Source: Apiospora phragmitis
Lineage: Eukaryota > Ascomycota > Sordariomycetes > Amphisphaeriales > Apiosporaceae
Length of the DNA: 64,000 bases
Direction: 5' to 3'
Assembly: GCA_038363925.1 (NCBI GenBank)
Contig: JAQQWL010000011.1
Span: 5,270,001-5,334,000 of the forward strand
Shown: in pieces, positions 46,870-58,794 of the stretch
Layout: every line of letters begins with the position of its first letter
Position numbering within the stretch: position 1 is the first letter of the stretch
The notes under the pieces: generated by a model
The model's input: only the letters and a program-made list of their open reading frames with translations
Told to the model about the DNA's origin: nothing
The model's database searches: none
Translations under genes and position numbers: made by a program

Positions 46870-48684
46870 GACACGAACTAGCAGCAGACACAGTGAGGAC
46901 ACTGTGTAGCTGGCGGAGCGGCGGGATGAGACGATTGCTTTCCTACGCCCGCATCCTCTAATTCCAGTCATCTCGGACTTTCGAGGGATCAATTGTTCTC
47001 TTCTGTTTCTGTTTTCCCGATTCTCATTTATTTTCTTGTATGGCCAATGGAGCACGGAGTGTGGCGTTGGAACCGAAGGAATCGTACGTCGTGCGCGCTC
47101 GTATACCTGGACAATAGAATGATTACGGCACGAGGTGGGTACACACGACACCAGCGATGGAACACTCTGAATCGAGTCGGCATAGAAGCAGGCATAGACT
47201 AGATAGCTATTTGCTATGAAAAGCATGAATACATCCTTGTGGCAGGACTTGCCACATGTTGAGAACCCCTAACAAATCAGGACTGTCTGGGACTGACCGT
47301 CAGATCGTTTGTTTGTAAAGCGCCAATATGGATAGCTTATACCGATGAGCCCCCCGATTACGACACACTGGTGACCGCTCATACGCACGCATAGCAGACT
47401 GTTACATCCAACATTGAATCCCGTCAACTTCCTTTGTTCCTTATATCGCGATGACAAGTTCCACTTTTGCTCACATCGACCCGGGTACCGGAAATCTACA
47501 TGATCCCTGTCCAGCGAAGTCGTCAGTGGTCTCCACCTTCTCTTGAAGATCAGTCCGTCGAGCTTTCCTAATGCATCTTTATGCGGCCGGCACCCGGGTG
47601 CGGGGGCTGGCAACCAGGAAACTACATGTATAATGCATAACTATGTACTTTCATGCACGTCGAGGGCGCCTCTCCCGGCTGGCTTCCGGTGCTAGCTAGG
47701 CCCTTCCTCGGCCTTTGAGTTATAAGGCCGTTAAGGGTGCTTCGAGCTACGAGTGTGATCCACGCCACGTTTCCGGCCAGACATGACTGATGGGACCATA
47801 CCTACGGATCGATCAACTGCTGTTGCAAAAGACGGGTTTTCACATGGCAGGAGGCGCCATCGTCCCTACTAGGTTAATCAGCGATTCGATCCAACAACAG
47901 TCCAGCATGCCGGTCACCGAGACCGAGACACAAGGTTCAATCCCTCTTCCTCTGATAGGCCAATGTTGCTGTCGCCGGCTATCCTTCGGCGAACGAAAAA
48001 TGCCGGCTTTGGTGGAACTACTAAACTGCCGCCGCCGGATCCACACGGACTTCCGGGACACTTCGAAGTCCAGTCACCCACGTAATTAATTACTTTACTG
48101 CTGAACAAGTTTCGAGTCAAGAAGTCCTGCTATATACTGTACTTGGCCAATTGAACGTACTGGGCTATAGTATTTCAACTCATCGAGGATATGGATTGAA
48201 CGAATGGCACAGGCAAAGTCTCAGACATTGGTCATCGGGTCGCTCAACCATTTTACCCCAACCATGTCCGGAGAATGGTACGTAGGGTTCGGCCAGCAAA
48301 ACAAGTGCAAGAGTATGCTCCATTAGGATTTCCAGGGACCTTAGTGCCAGGGATAAAGGACTACTAATCCCGGAACCTTGTTCAATGGTGAAGATGCTGG
48401 CCTTGATAAAAGCGTGCAACCTGTCAATGTCAACCCGGAAATACTGTTCAAGCCGATATTGTCTAAGACCCGTTTGTCTCTGCTCCAGCCGGTAGAGTAT
48501 AGTATACTAGAAGCTGACCATCTCAATGCCAGAAGCAGAGACATCGGTAGCTGCTCCCAGCGGCCAGACAACTTCTTCGGTGGCTATCCCGAGTGATTCG
48601 ACCTGGTTCTGGAATTGGGTGATGAACTCGCATCTCTAGACACCCAATCACATAGTCTACGGCTCAGCTGACAACGACAACAAA
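46870..48684. other. Intergenic region, no gene seen
   Basis: 1.8 kb between the Tps3-like gene and the MFS transporter. The short frames have no recognisable features. Confidence 0.5.
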
Positions 48685-50456
48685 ATGCGCCTCCACACTC
48701 TACGCGAGCTCGACAACAGCGAGGGTACTGTACAGTTGCACAAAGGTGCCAACGGAACCCTCGAACTGGTGCCCCGGCCGAACGAGACTGACCCGAATGA
48801 CCCGTTGCGATGGCCGAAATGGAGGAAGCACGTCGCTTTTGCCTCTGTGTGCGCCTTCGCCTTTCTTACAAATTACGGAATCGGAGGTCTGGCGCCGGCT
48901 TTCTACATCCTATCCAAGGAGTTTGACAAGACGGTGTCTGAGACGAGTGACCTGCTTCTCTGGCCGGTTCTTGTTCTTGGCGTAAGTGCTCCAGACTACC
49001 CCTGCTCCATTGTGATCTCAGGCAGATAGCTGATTATAAGAAGGCTTTCAACTTTTTCTGGGTCCCTATCGCCAATTACATTGGCAAGCGGCCTGTTTTT
49101 GTCTTCGCCAGTCTGCTTTTGACACTGACTTCTATATGGGGCGCCACGGCCGATGGCTTCAAAAGCCTCCTGTGGAGTAATATCATTGGAGCATTTGCAG
49201 GAAGCTCTACCGAAGCGCTGGGCGCCAGCATGGTCAGCGATTTGTACTTTCTTCACGAGCGAGGCGCCAAGATGGGCATCTACACCAACGCCATCAGCGC
49301 CGGCAACACGATCGGACCGCTCTTTTGTTCGTTTGTCCTCCAGGGGATTTCGTGGCGCTGGCACAAGTGGATCACCGCCATATTGACGGCCATCACCTTC
49401 TTCGGGGTACTCTTCTTCGTCCCGGAGACCCGATATCACCGAGCCAACGAGCAGTCCAGCCGTTGCGACGATAGACTTGCGACGGAGGAGGTGACATCAT
49501 TGCCCATGCACCGCCCGGATAGTCTCTTCACATGCTGGGAGCCCGAGGGCCCATCCCCAACTCCAGAGAAGAGCCGAGCCACCGCCCATGGCCATCAGAG
49601 CAGCAGCTCGGGGTCTCGCTCGCCCGAACGCTACGCCGTGGCGGAGCTTCCCAAGAAGACTTACCGGCAGGAGATCGCGCTCTGGACGGGCGTGACGCCT
49701 AACACGACGCTCTTCAAGTCCTTCGTGCGGCCGCTGCCCCTGATCGTCTACCCGTGCGTCGTCTACGCGCTGCCTGGGGTACGCCGTCTCGCTCGTGCTG
49801 ACGGTGGCGGTCAACATCCTGAACCCGTTCGTGCTGCAGGCGCCGCCCTACAGCTGGTCGCCCCTGGTAAGCGGCCTGATCAACATCGCGGGCTTCCTGG
49901 GCAACGTCTGCGGCGCCTACGCCGGCGGCTGGCTCGTCGACGTCTGGAGCGACTGGCGCGCCCGCAAGAACCAAGGCGTCTTCGAGCCCGAGAGCCGGCT
50001 CGCCCTCCTGGTGCTCCCGACGCTGATCACGGGCGCCGGCTGCCTCGTGTTCGGCTACGGCGTCGAGCGCGCCCTCCACTGGACCAGCCTCTTCTTCGGG
50101 TACGGCATGATCAGCTTCGCCCTCACGGCCGTGCCGACCGTCACCATGGCCTACGTCAGTGACTGCGTGCTGCCAGTCAATGCGGATGCGTTGATGCTGG
50201 TTAATGGTAAGTTACCGGGCTGCAACCACCATGCATGATATATGTGGCTAATTGTGTGATAATAGGTGTGAAAAACATCGTCGCCTTTGGGTTCCTGTAC
50301 GGCATCGTTCCCTGGGCCGAGGAGGCAGGTTACATCAATTGCTTCGGGACCCAGTCAGGTATCTTCGTGGGCATCGTTGCGATTGGGGCCGTCTTGTTAG
50401 TCATGTTCGGCGCGAGGCTACGACATGCGCAGGCGAATTGGCGTATTATCCTGTGA
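48685..50456 (+). CDS. MFS transporter (DHA1-like drug/metabolite exporter), one frameshift
   Basis: Exons 48685-48981, 49044-50206 and 50266-50456. The N-terminal half begins with the ETDPNDPLRWPKWRKH motif seen before TM1 of fungal DHA1-type transporters. Membrane segments include NYGIGGLAPAFYILSKEF, NFFWVPIANYIGKRPVFVF (motif A-like) and GSSTEALGASMVSDLYFLHERG. A long Ser/Arg/Pro-rich cytoplasmic loop separates the halves. The frame changes at about 49766-49775 (one extra base, or two missing, in TACGCGCTGCC), after which LGYAVSLVLTVAVNILNPFV continues correctly. The last exon gives GYINCFGTQSGIFVGIVAIG. Allowing for the shift, the length is about 549 residues. It is a plasma-membrane carrier with unknown substrate. 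The aminotransferase gene lies 850 bases downstream on the same strand. Confidence 0.82.
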
Positions 50457-51302
50457 GGGTGCAGTTCCAACGCCGAGCCACGGAACTTGTATGGGCCTGC
50501 CCCTGCACTGTTCCAAACGGTGCGTAATATACACATACTTATAAATGAGCCAATAGAGTGCTATTCGGCGGCTTGGGGATTAATTCTGAAGGGTAATTAA
50601 GTAGATGGGTAATAAGAGGTGTTTGTTCCCTTGATAGAGATAGATTATACATACCCGTTTTCACAACATGCGACAATGGTACGAGTGAAGATTGTCAACG
50701 TTAAGATCGACAATTCAATCCAGCGCTGTTAACGTGCCTTTCATGTCCTGACCTCCAATGCCTTCATGTGCGTAGGTATGTGTGACTGCATCCATGACCC
50801 GAGATGTGTTGCGGTATCGCGTGGGTTACATCTGAAATATGTATATCTCATGTTGACATTTGCATGGATGACATCGTACGAGCAGGGATGCATGCTATGT
50901 AAGCTGAGCTGAACAGCGGGTCACTACCCCGCCAATGGTCTGACGTCTGGCTGCCCAAGGGAGGCCGAGAAAAAAAAGGCACACAGAACAGAAGGGATGA
51001 GTGCCCCGCGACCTCCGAAGATCGGCACTGTTTCAAGGAAAAATCCCCTAGTAGCGATGAGTAAAGTTGGTAGGCCCAGGTAGTAAGAGGACATCGCAAT
51101 ACTTGACTCGGCCTATCAGAAGATAACACAAACCACTTATTGACGAGAGTCTCTATCACTCGCTCACTCGGCAATCGCATAGTCTTTGAACCAGTTGGGC
51201 AACTGACAGTCCAGTTTCCCTCAACTTCACCTTCACAATCGCGACTCGAGCTGCTCGAGTCAGTCACCGCCGTTTACACGCACCCCCACCAGACATTATA
51301 TC
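50457..51302. other. Intergenic region between transporter and aminotransferase
   Basis: About 850 bases holding the transporter 3' flank and the aminotransferase promoter. No gene seen. Confidence 0.55.
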
Positions 51303-52662
51303 ATGGCCGCCTTCCCGCCGCCTCCGGTCAACACGATTGACTGGTCCAATGTTGGATTCCGCGTCAGAGAAGGTGTGCATCTGCCTCAAGCTGTGGTGTC
51401 TTGGTGATATAGCTATGGGTTCCCGCTTTGGCTGACCTCCGTCCCGTCTCGCAGTCAACGGCCACATCGAGTCGCATTACTCACAGAAGACTGGAAAATG
51501 GTCGCCTCTCAAGTTCGTGACCGATCCGTTCATCCGGATTCACGGCATGGCTCCGGCCCTCAACTACGGCCAGACGGCCTATGAGGGCCTGAAGGCCTTC
51601 CGCACCCCCTCGGGCGACATCCAGGTCTTCCGTCCGGACCGCAACGCCGCGCGCATGCAGCATTCGGCCGAGTTCATCTCCTGCCCGCCCGTCCCCAACG
51701 ACCTGTTCGTCGATGCCGTCAAGGCCGCCGTGTCCCTCAATGCCGAGTACGTGCCCCCGCACGAGACGGGCGCCGCCATGTACATTCGCCCGCAGATCTA
51801 CGGCTCCAGCGCCCAGCTGGGCCTGAACCCGCCCGAGGAGTACATGTTCTGTGTATACGTGTTGCCTACTGGCGTCTACCACGGCACGCACCCGGTCAAC
51901 GCCCTGATCTTGGACGAGTTTGACCGCGCCGCGCCGAACGGAACCGGTAGCGCAAAGGTCGGCGGTAACTACGCGCCGGTGCTGCGTTGGAGTGAGAGGG
52001 CACGAAACCAGGGCTTCGGTATCACCCTGCATTTGGACAGTGCTTCGCACTCGGAGATTGACGAGTTCAGCACCAGTGGTTTCATTGGTGCAATCAAGAA
52101 CGGCGAGGACGTAACACTTGTCGTACCCGACTCCAAGGCTGTGATTGACAGTGTCACTTCGGACAGCGTCCAGGAGATTGGCCGCAGCTTTGGCTGGAAG
52201 GTGGAGAAGCGATCGGTGAGTACCCGATAGGATTGTCATAACCCCCCTGAAGCTTGGCACTCACTTACACACACTCCCCCCCCCATCTGCAGATCAAGTA
52301 CGGCGAGCTTCCCAATTCTCCGAGGTCATGGCTGCTGGCACCGCCGCTGCGCTGGTGCCCATCCGTTCCATCACCCGCCGCGTGTCACCTTCTACTTCTG
52401 CTTCCATCACATCCTCCGTCAAGGAGCATGCGCGCCTGTCAAGCGACAGCGAGTCTGAGAAGGTCACCTTCATTGAGGAGAGCCAAGAAGATGCCGGCCC
52501 CATCTGCCTGAAGCTGTTGACGGAGCTCAAGGCCATCCAGCTAGGAAAGGCAAGGACCAGTTCGGGTGGAACGCCGCCGTAAGCGCAGCCGATAGCTCCA
52601 AGGTCGAAGGTGTGCCGTCGGCAACCAACGGGAATGGCCAGACCGTGGACCAGATGGACTAA
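51303..52662 (+). CDS. Branched-chain amino acid aminotransferase (class IV, PLP), two frameshifts
   Basis: Exons 51303-51372, 51455-52215 and 52293-52662. The enzyme interconverts Leu/Ile/Val and their 2-keto acids. It has the fold-type IV signatures HGMAPALNYGQTAYEGLKAF, FRPDRNAARM, MYIRPQIYGSSAQLGLNPP and the PLP lysine in GSAKVGGNYAPVL, then EIDEFSTSGFIGAI. The last exon holds MAAGTAAALVPIRSITRR and GPICLKLLTELKAIQLGK. Two bases appear to be missing: one C in CCC at 52311-52313 (before the Q-F-S-E-V-M-A-A segment) and one G in GG at 52549-52550 (before D-Q-F-G-W-N). Allowing for these, the protein is 400 residues, ending at TAA 52660-52662. There is no clear mitochondrial presequence, so it may be the cytosolic isoform or a pathway-specific copy. 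Confidence 0.9.
52276..52284. repeat. Run of nine C in the aminotransferase intron 2
   Basis: Lies in the polypyrimidine tract just before the acceptor CTGCAG. It lies about 30 bases from one of the suspected homopolymer errors. Confidence 0.9.
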
Positions 52663-54637
52663 TCGTTGCGGGCATCACGGAAAAGTGTAAATAGATGGGT
52701 CAAAAGGGTATATATGAAAAAACAAGATCTAGCATCTTCAATATGAGGGACTTCTTCCAGGCTATGCTTCGAAGGTGTGCTGATGGAGCCGCGATCCCTA
52801 CCATCCCAGAATGTCCCAGCATGGTCAACCGGCAGCACCCGACTTGATTTCTTTTAGCTTGGTCGAGCAGTGGATGGCTCGAAGCCTTGAAAAATGATGA
52901 GGGGGTAGAGGGCACGCACCACTATACCAGAGCCGTATCTAGGTAAACGGGCCTACGAACACGGCGGCCAGTAGCTTACCTGATTTTAACATCAACATCG
53001 GCATTCATGCCGACAGACCAACTACCTACACAGCGAACAAAGCCAATATCCTGTAGGCTTTCCATATTCCCGCAAGTCCTATACAGTGGGGGGAAATTTC
53101 ATTTGTTGGTTGCGAGCTGTGGTCGTAGCCTATTTGATACGGGGTGGTTGTTGTAAATGCTGCAATGAATGGCAAGGGTAAGAAATTAATATCTCACCCA
53201 CGCTGAAGTGTAAACAATCAAGGCGGTTGTGGAGGTGGACACTGCGGGATTTAGTTACAGGTATTTGCGTGCACTCAGCCATATATCCTATACTTGTAGA
53301 CGTGCAGAAGGGCAGCCTCCGACAGGGGACAAGAGGGGATGGGACAGCCTGCAGGAGGATCCATGGCATTGGCATGCAGGACCTTTGTCCAGTCGGTTGA
53401 TGGACGGTTACCTACCTACATACATAGGTAGCTACAATACTGTCTAAGTACATATCATATATGTTCACTTCTACTGGGGGGATTTGCGTCAGCCTGATGA
53501 ATGGCATATCTAATCATGTACTCATATTAAAAAAGAAGAAGAAAATATAATAGTAACTAGGTTAACAAAATACACAGGGCTATTTGCGTGTTATGCGATT
53601 GCTGAATGCCATGCTCTTAATGACAGTGTTGATATGATTAATGGACTGGTCTAGCCCTTGAACCACTCAACGCCCTGTACATACCCCGGCCCCCTGACCC
53701 CAACCCGCAAGTTACATTGTTGTTCAAGTACCGCAGCACCCGCACATATTTTCAAGGTCGTTCGTTACTCACATGTAAGATCTCACCGACCTTCGACATC
53801 CACAGCTTCTTACTGGACGTTTGCGGTATTTTCTTGGCGGCGGGGGCCGCGGGCAGCCCAATCTCCTCTAGTGCAAACTGTCGATCGTTCCCAGTACGAG
53901 CTCCGAATGGGATACCAAAACCCCGGGCGTTCGGCTGGGAACTGAAGGGATGTGAATCCACTGACATCATGCCGTAAGCCGAAAACAGCATGCCGCAGAA
54001 CCAAAGGCGCAGGCAAGCATCTTAGCGTCAACAAATGAAAAGCTTATCCCAAGCCTGCCCTTCGCTTCTTTTACACAGCATCCTGACTACTGTACCCTCC
54101 CCCTTATCTGTCCAATCCAGTGCCATGTTCCTGTGCCTATTGCCCTGCATTGTAGAGGGTAACAAGCTGGCAACGGACATGGCTTGTTGCTTCCCTCGAG
54201 GCTTGAACCCAGCAGCAAGAGGAGCAGATAAGACGGGCTTTCGTAGCTACCCTGGCAGCGTGGGGGGTTCAGATGCGGTTGACCAGCAGCATGATTCGTC
54301 TGAACTATGTGGTGCTCATGGCGAGCTTCTGGTTGACACCACCAGTCCACGACGCCATAAGCGATGAGTTGTGACAGTCCCCAAGGCTAGAGATGGATGG
54401 GCCCGATCGGCTCGCTGGAATGTGGCGTTCACGTTCCGCCGTCCAAGCCTGATCCAGTTGGTTGGAGTCGCTTATATGTGTTGACCGAACCCTGTTTCAC
54501 CCACACCTGGATCTCTCTTCTGTGTGCTCCTGTCTGTCTCACACATTCCTCCCCTGCTGCTGCTGCTGCTGCCGCCGCTGCACCTTGTTGCTCTTACGTA
54601 CTGCGTCCCTCACGGGTTTCCGTAAACGATCGTAGTC
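52663..54637. other. 2-kb intergenic region, no gene seen
   Basis: This separates the aminotransferase from the K+ transporter, both plus strand. It contains a perfect hairpin-forming repeat at 53412-53431 and a GCT/GCC trinucleotide run (about 54557-54580) shortly before the transporter start. Confidence 0.5.
53412..53431. repeat. Short inverted repeat CTACCTA / TAGGTAG
   Basis: Perfect 7-bp arms around a 6-base loop (CATACA). It is the same kind of CCTACCTACATA motif as seen near 34720. It is common in intergenic DNA of these fungi, and its function is unknown. Confidence 0.6.
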
Positions 54638-57428
54638 ATGGCGGCCCCAACAATCACCATCGCGGATGATCTGGCGCCATTGGACAAACCAGAGAGATTA
54701 TCCCATGCCGGGGGCATCTACCGTACGCGCAGCCACGACGCCCGTGCACCGCGAAGCGCCTCCAGGAGTTCGCAGGAGCACAGCGACCAGACTGGCGTCG
54801 TCGAGGATGAAGAGGATTGGAACCGCGACGATGGTCGGAAGAAACAGGTCTTTAAAGGAACAACTCTACTCTGGTAAATGCACAATGATCGGTGACTTGA
54901 TAGACCCCAATCTGACCACTGTCCCATAGGCTGGCCTACCAATCAACAGGAGTCATCTACGGCGACATTGGAACTAGGTAAGAGACTCCAACTTGCCACC
55001 TCCCCGCGACCAAGAGTCGATGGGAGACGAAATCAACTGACATCGTCCGATAAGTCCCCTATACGTCTTCTCATCTACCTTCACCGACACACCAGACTAC
55101 AACGATGTACTTCAAGTGCTCTCGCTCATTATCTGGTCTCTCACCATCATGGTGACCCTCAAATACGTGCTCATCATCCTACATGCCGACAATGAGGGAG
55201 AAGGCGGCACTTTCAGCTGCTACTCCCTGCTGACACGATATGTAAGCAGGACCCTCCGCACCTGTTGCAACATGGCGCTGACACACACACAGGCCAACAT
55301 CACCCAGCGCGATCCGGGAGAAGCTCTGCTCGTGAGGATGGAGCGGCACAAGACCCAGGATCTGTATCGTACCAACAAGTCCATTCGTTCCGGTGTCGAG
55401 AATTCCAGCTTCATCCGCGGCTTACTCAAGACTATTGGAGTTCTGGCCGTCTCCATGGTTATGGCCGATGGAGTATTGACGCCTGCCCAATCGGTTCTCG
55501 GAGCTGTGCAGGGTCTCAACGTTGTGAAGCCTGACATCTCTTCGTCCACAATTGTCGGGGCAACCTGCGGAATCTTGGTTCTCCTTTTCTTTCTCCAGCC
55601 CCTGGGCACTTCCAAGCTGGCCACCTCCTTTGCACCCATTGTCATTGTATGGCTGGCCTTCAATGCTAGTTTTGGCATTTACAACTTGGTCCAGTACGAC
55701 CATTCCGTACTGAAAGCCTTCTCTCCTTACTATGCCATCCATTTCTTCATACAGAATAAGACAGATGGATGGCGCATGCTCGGAGGAGTCTTGTTGGCCT
55801 TCACCGGCGTCGAGGCACTCTTCGCCGACCTGGGTGCCTTCAGCATGAGAGCAATACAACTCAGCTGGATGTGTTACACCTATCCCTGCTTGTTGCTGGC
55901 GTACATTGGCCAAGCCGCCTACATTAGTGTCCATCCCGATGCCTACAGCAACCCTTTCTACAACTGCCTCCCGCCCGGGATGCTGTACCCGAGCCTTGTC
56001 GTCGCGATCCTCGCAGCCATCGTGGCTTCTCAGGCCATCATTACGGCAACCTACCAGGTAAGCGATACTATACTGGAACTATCGTGACTAGTAATTGATC
56101 TAGTCTACACAGCTTTCGAGTCAAATCATGAAGTTGTCTTACTGCCCGCACATGAAGGTAGTGCACACGTCCAAGACTTTCCATGGGCAGCTCTACGTTC
56201 CCTTTCTCAACTGGATCCTCATGGTTCTCACCATCGTCGTAACATGCGCATATTCCAATACGACGCGTCTTGGAAATGCTTATGGGTAAGCCGTCCTCTC
56301 TATCCTGCCGTGTAGACACATGGACTGTGACTAACCGGCATACTTCCTCCAGTGTCTGCGTCATGTTTGTGACGTTCTTCGATACATGCATGGTGACACT
56401 GGTCGCGCTCATTGTCTGGAAATTTTCGCCGTTCCTCATCTTTCTTCCTTGGCTGTTCTTCGCGACGGTCGACGGACTGTATCTCTCGTCTTTCCTCGTC
56501 AAGGTCCCGGATGGTGCGTGGCTCACACTGACCATCGCCGCAATTCTCGCGGGTCTTTTTCTCCTTTGGCGTTTCGGAAAGGAGAACCAATGGCGTGCCG
56601 AAGCCGAGGATCGCTTTAAACCATCGTATCTCATTACGAAGCAAGCAGACGGAAGGTTATCGCTTGCTGACCGTTGGGGCGGCGGCCCCTCTTTCCAAAA
56701 TCCGCGGCCTTGGCATCTATTTTGACAAGACTGGAGTCCTGACGCCGACCGTCTTTACCCAATTCGTCACCAAATTTGGTGCCATGCCCGACACCTTGAT
56801 CTTCTTCCATCTCCATCCCGTGGAGGCTCCAACGGTCCCGGATGGCGAAAGATACTCCATCGCTCGTCTCGGTTCGATACCAGGCTGTTACCGATTGGTT
56901 GTAAAGCACGGGTTCATGGATGAAGTCATCTCCCCAGACCTTGGTGCTCTCATCTACGAGCAAATACGCAAGTTCATCGTCCGACAGGCTGGCGGGGAAA
57001 ACCTGCCCGAAGAAGAGGATCACACGTTGCCAGAGGAGGACCAAGCCATGACCACGGGGCTCGCGAAACCGGAGGGCGCCCATCTCAAGCACACCGCCGT
57101 TGTAGGGAGCGAAACCGTTGAGGAGAGAGCCGATGCCGAGACGAATGGCGGAGTACGTCCCCAAGAGAAGGGCAAAGTCCGAGAACCGCCCGAGTTGAGA
57201 AACGAAGCGGTCCGGTCCGAGCTGGCGCAGCTCGATCGCTCGTACGCAGCCAAGGTCATGTATGTGGTCGGCAAGGAGCAGATGAAGATCAAGCAGGACA
57301 CCTCGATCTTCCGGCGCATCGTCTTGACCATCTTCTTGTGGATCAGGGAGAACACCAGGGCCAAAATTGCGAATCTACGACTCTCGATGGATCGTGTGGT
57401 CGAAGTCGGCTTCGTGAAGGAAATTTGA
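54638..57428 (+). CDS. High-affinity potassium transporter, HAK/KUP/KT family, one frameshift
   Basis: Exons 54638-54873, 54930-54977, 55055-55241, 55293-56057, 56113-56285 and 56353-57428. An acidic, Ser/Arg-rich N-terminal tail precedes TM1, where splicing of three short exons creates the family signature STGVIYGDIGTSPLYVFSS. Further hallmarks are GEGGTFSCYSLLTRY, VMADGVLTPAQSVLGAVQGL and ATYQLSSQIMKLSYCP. The protein catalyses H+- (or Na+-) coupled K+ uptake at the plasma membrane when K+ is scarce. After about 12 membrane segments, a frame change occurs near 56675-56686 (one extra base in the G/C tract GGGGCGGCGGCCCC), after which PLSKIRGLGIYFDKTGV continues. The C-terminal cytosolic domain includes the usual HLHPVEAPTV and YVVGKEQM segments. 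Allowing for the shift, the length is 827 residues, normal for fungal HAK. Confidence 0.92.
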
Positions 57429-57819
57429 GGACGCCAACCAATAATCATGTAAGGGGGTCAGGTTGGAATCTTACGATCAGGCGTTGTGATGTTTCGTTCA
57501 GTATCTATGTCCACTTGGATGGTAACTCTTGTTTCCAAAGGGGGTTACGACAGTCTACGATTTTTCGGTACATTGGTCTTGGAGAGGGTTGGATAGGTAT
57601 ATACACAGGCGTTCACAAATTCACTGAAGATTTGCGGTATCTACTATGGTACAGGATCTGGCATCCTTATATAACCTTGGATCTAACTTCCTTATCTCAG
57701 GTATATAAAGTACCCAAGGAATGCGGAATCCCTACGCTATCCTTTCCGAAACATGATCAAACGCATGAGAGTGAGTGACCCTTTTCGACGAGATCCCAAA
57801 GCCAAGCAGACGACGATAC
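57429..57819. other. Intergenic region between convergent genes
   Basis: About 390 bases, 3' flanks of the K+ transporter and the Hce2-like gene. Nothing recognised. Confidence 0.55.
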
Positions 57820-58358
57820 CTAAGTCTTGTGGTAAACCCCCCAGTTGACTTGGGTATCACCACAATGAGCCACGCCACTCGCCCCGATCTTGCCCGTCCG
57901 TGTGTTCTTGAACCTCATGGTCGCATCGAAGACCAGGTCATGAATATCGGTGGAACCGAACCAGATGTTGGTCTTCCTGCCAGCCTTGATCACGGGGCGC
58001 ACTCCAAAGGCGCAGGTGCCGTGCCACCCCAGCTGTGAGAAGGTATCGGGGCCGACGCTGGTCACTGTTGTTGTCACGCATGTATGTGTTAGCACTCGCG
58101 GTTCAAACAAAAAGGTGGGTGTAGTGGTGCATATGGGGACGACTTACGGAATATACCGCTATGAGCATTCTCGTAGCTCTTGGCGAGTTGGATGCAGTCG
58201 TCGGCCAGAGGCGAATTGATGCTGGTCTCGCCTACCCATGTGGTGTAGGTGCAATAGTCCTCGTATTGTTTACCCCTGAGTATATCCGTGGCCGAGGCGG
58301 CAGAGGAGAGCAAGGCCCGAAGACCGAAAACCCGTGTGAGAGGCAACATCATCATCAT
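57820..58358 (-). CDS. Secreted Hce2-domain protein (putative necrosis-inducing-factor/Ecp2-like effector)
   Basis: Two exons (58358-58148 and 58064-57820) give 151 residues. A signal peptide with several N-terminal Met (ending near residue 23) precedes one Hce2-type domain. Four cysteines in the mature part (residues 36, 55, 88 and 138) and the motifs SPLADDC, GTCAFGV and GKIGASG match the spacing of the Hce2 (homologue of Cladosporium fulvum ECP2) family. Members are small secreted proteins of plant-associated and soil fungi. Some provoke plant cell death, and others may act against microbes. For this copy the activity is unknown. The splice keeps frame, and I see no break or missing cysteine relative to the four-cysteine pattern. 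Confidence 0.8.
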
Positions 58359-58794
58359 GTTGAGTTTGTATCTATAGGCGAATGTATATGTGTGAGAAGA
58401 ATACTGTGCGTGTTTATGTTATGTGGAGTTGTCCTTGCAAACCGGAAGGGCGGCCAGCCTCTCTTTATAGGGCATCTTTGTTCGTGATTTCCAAATGCGG
58501 CTTCACTTGTTAACACGTGGAGATAGGAAATGCTGGCATCCCTATGGGGGCAATTGTCTTTGAATTCTAATCTTCAAGTCATGAGACTTGTTCGAGTCAT
58601 TGCTATATTTGCCTCTCAATCCCTTTTGGCATCTCTCCTTGCTGAGCCTTTTGTCGCGATGCAAGGGGCCCGGCTATGCTGGGGACTTTGCCACCTTATA
58701 ACTCCCAATAACCAACAAAGAAAGACCAACAGAAGGGGCTCTGCGTAACTTCAAAAAAAAAAAAAAAACCCTTGGCCTTCTTCGTACGGGCGTG
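58359..58794. other. Intergenic region with a 16-A run
   Basis: Promoter of the Hce2-like gene and 3' flank of the ferric reductase. It includes a run of 16 A at 58753-58768. No gene seen. Confidence 0.6.

Noticed and set aside
47269..48120. Several overlapping 60-110 codon frames between the Tps3-like and MFS genes
   Set aside because: None has a domain, signal peptide or splice support, and they overlap on both strands as random frames do.
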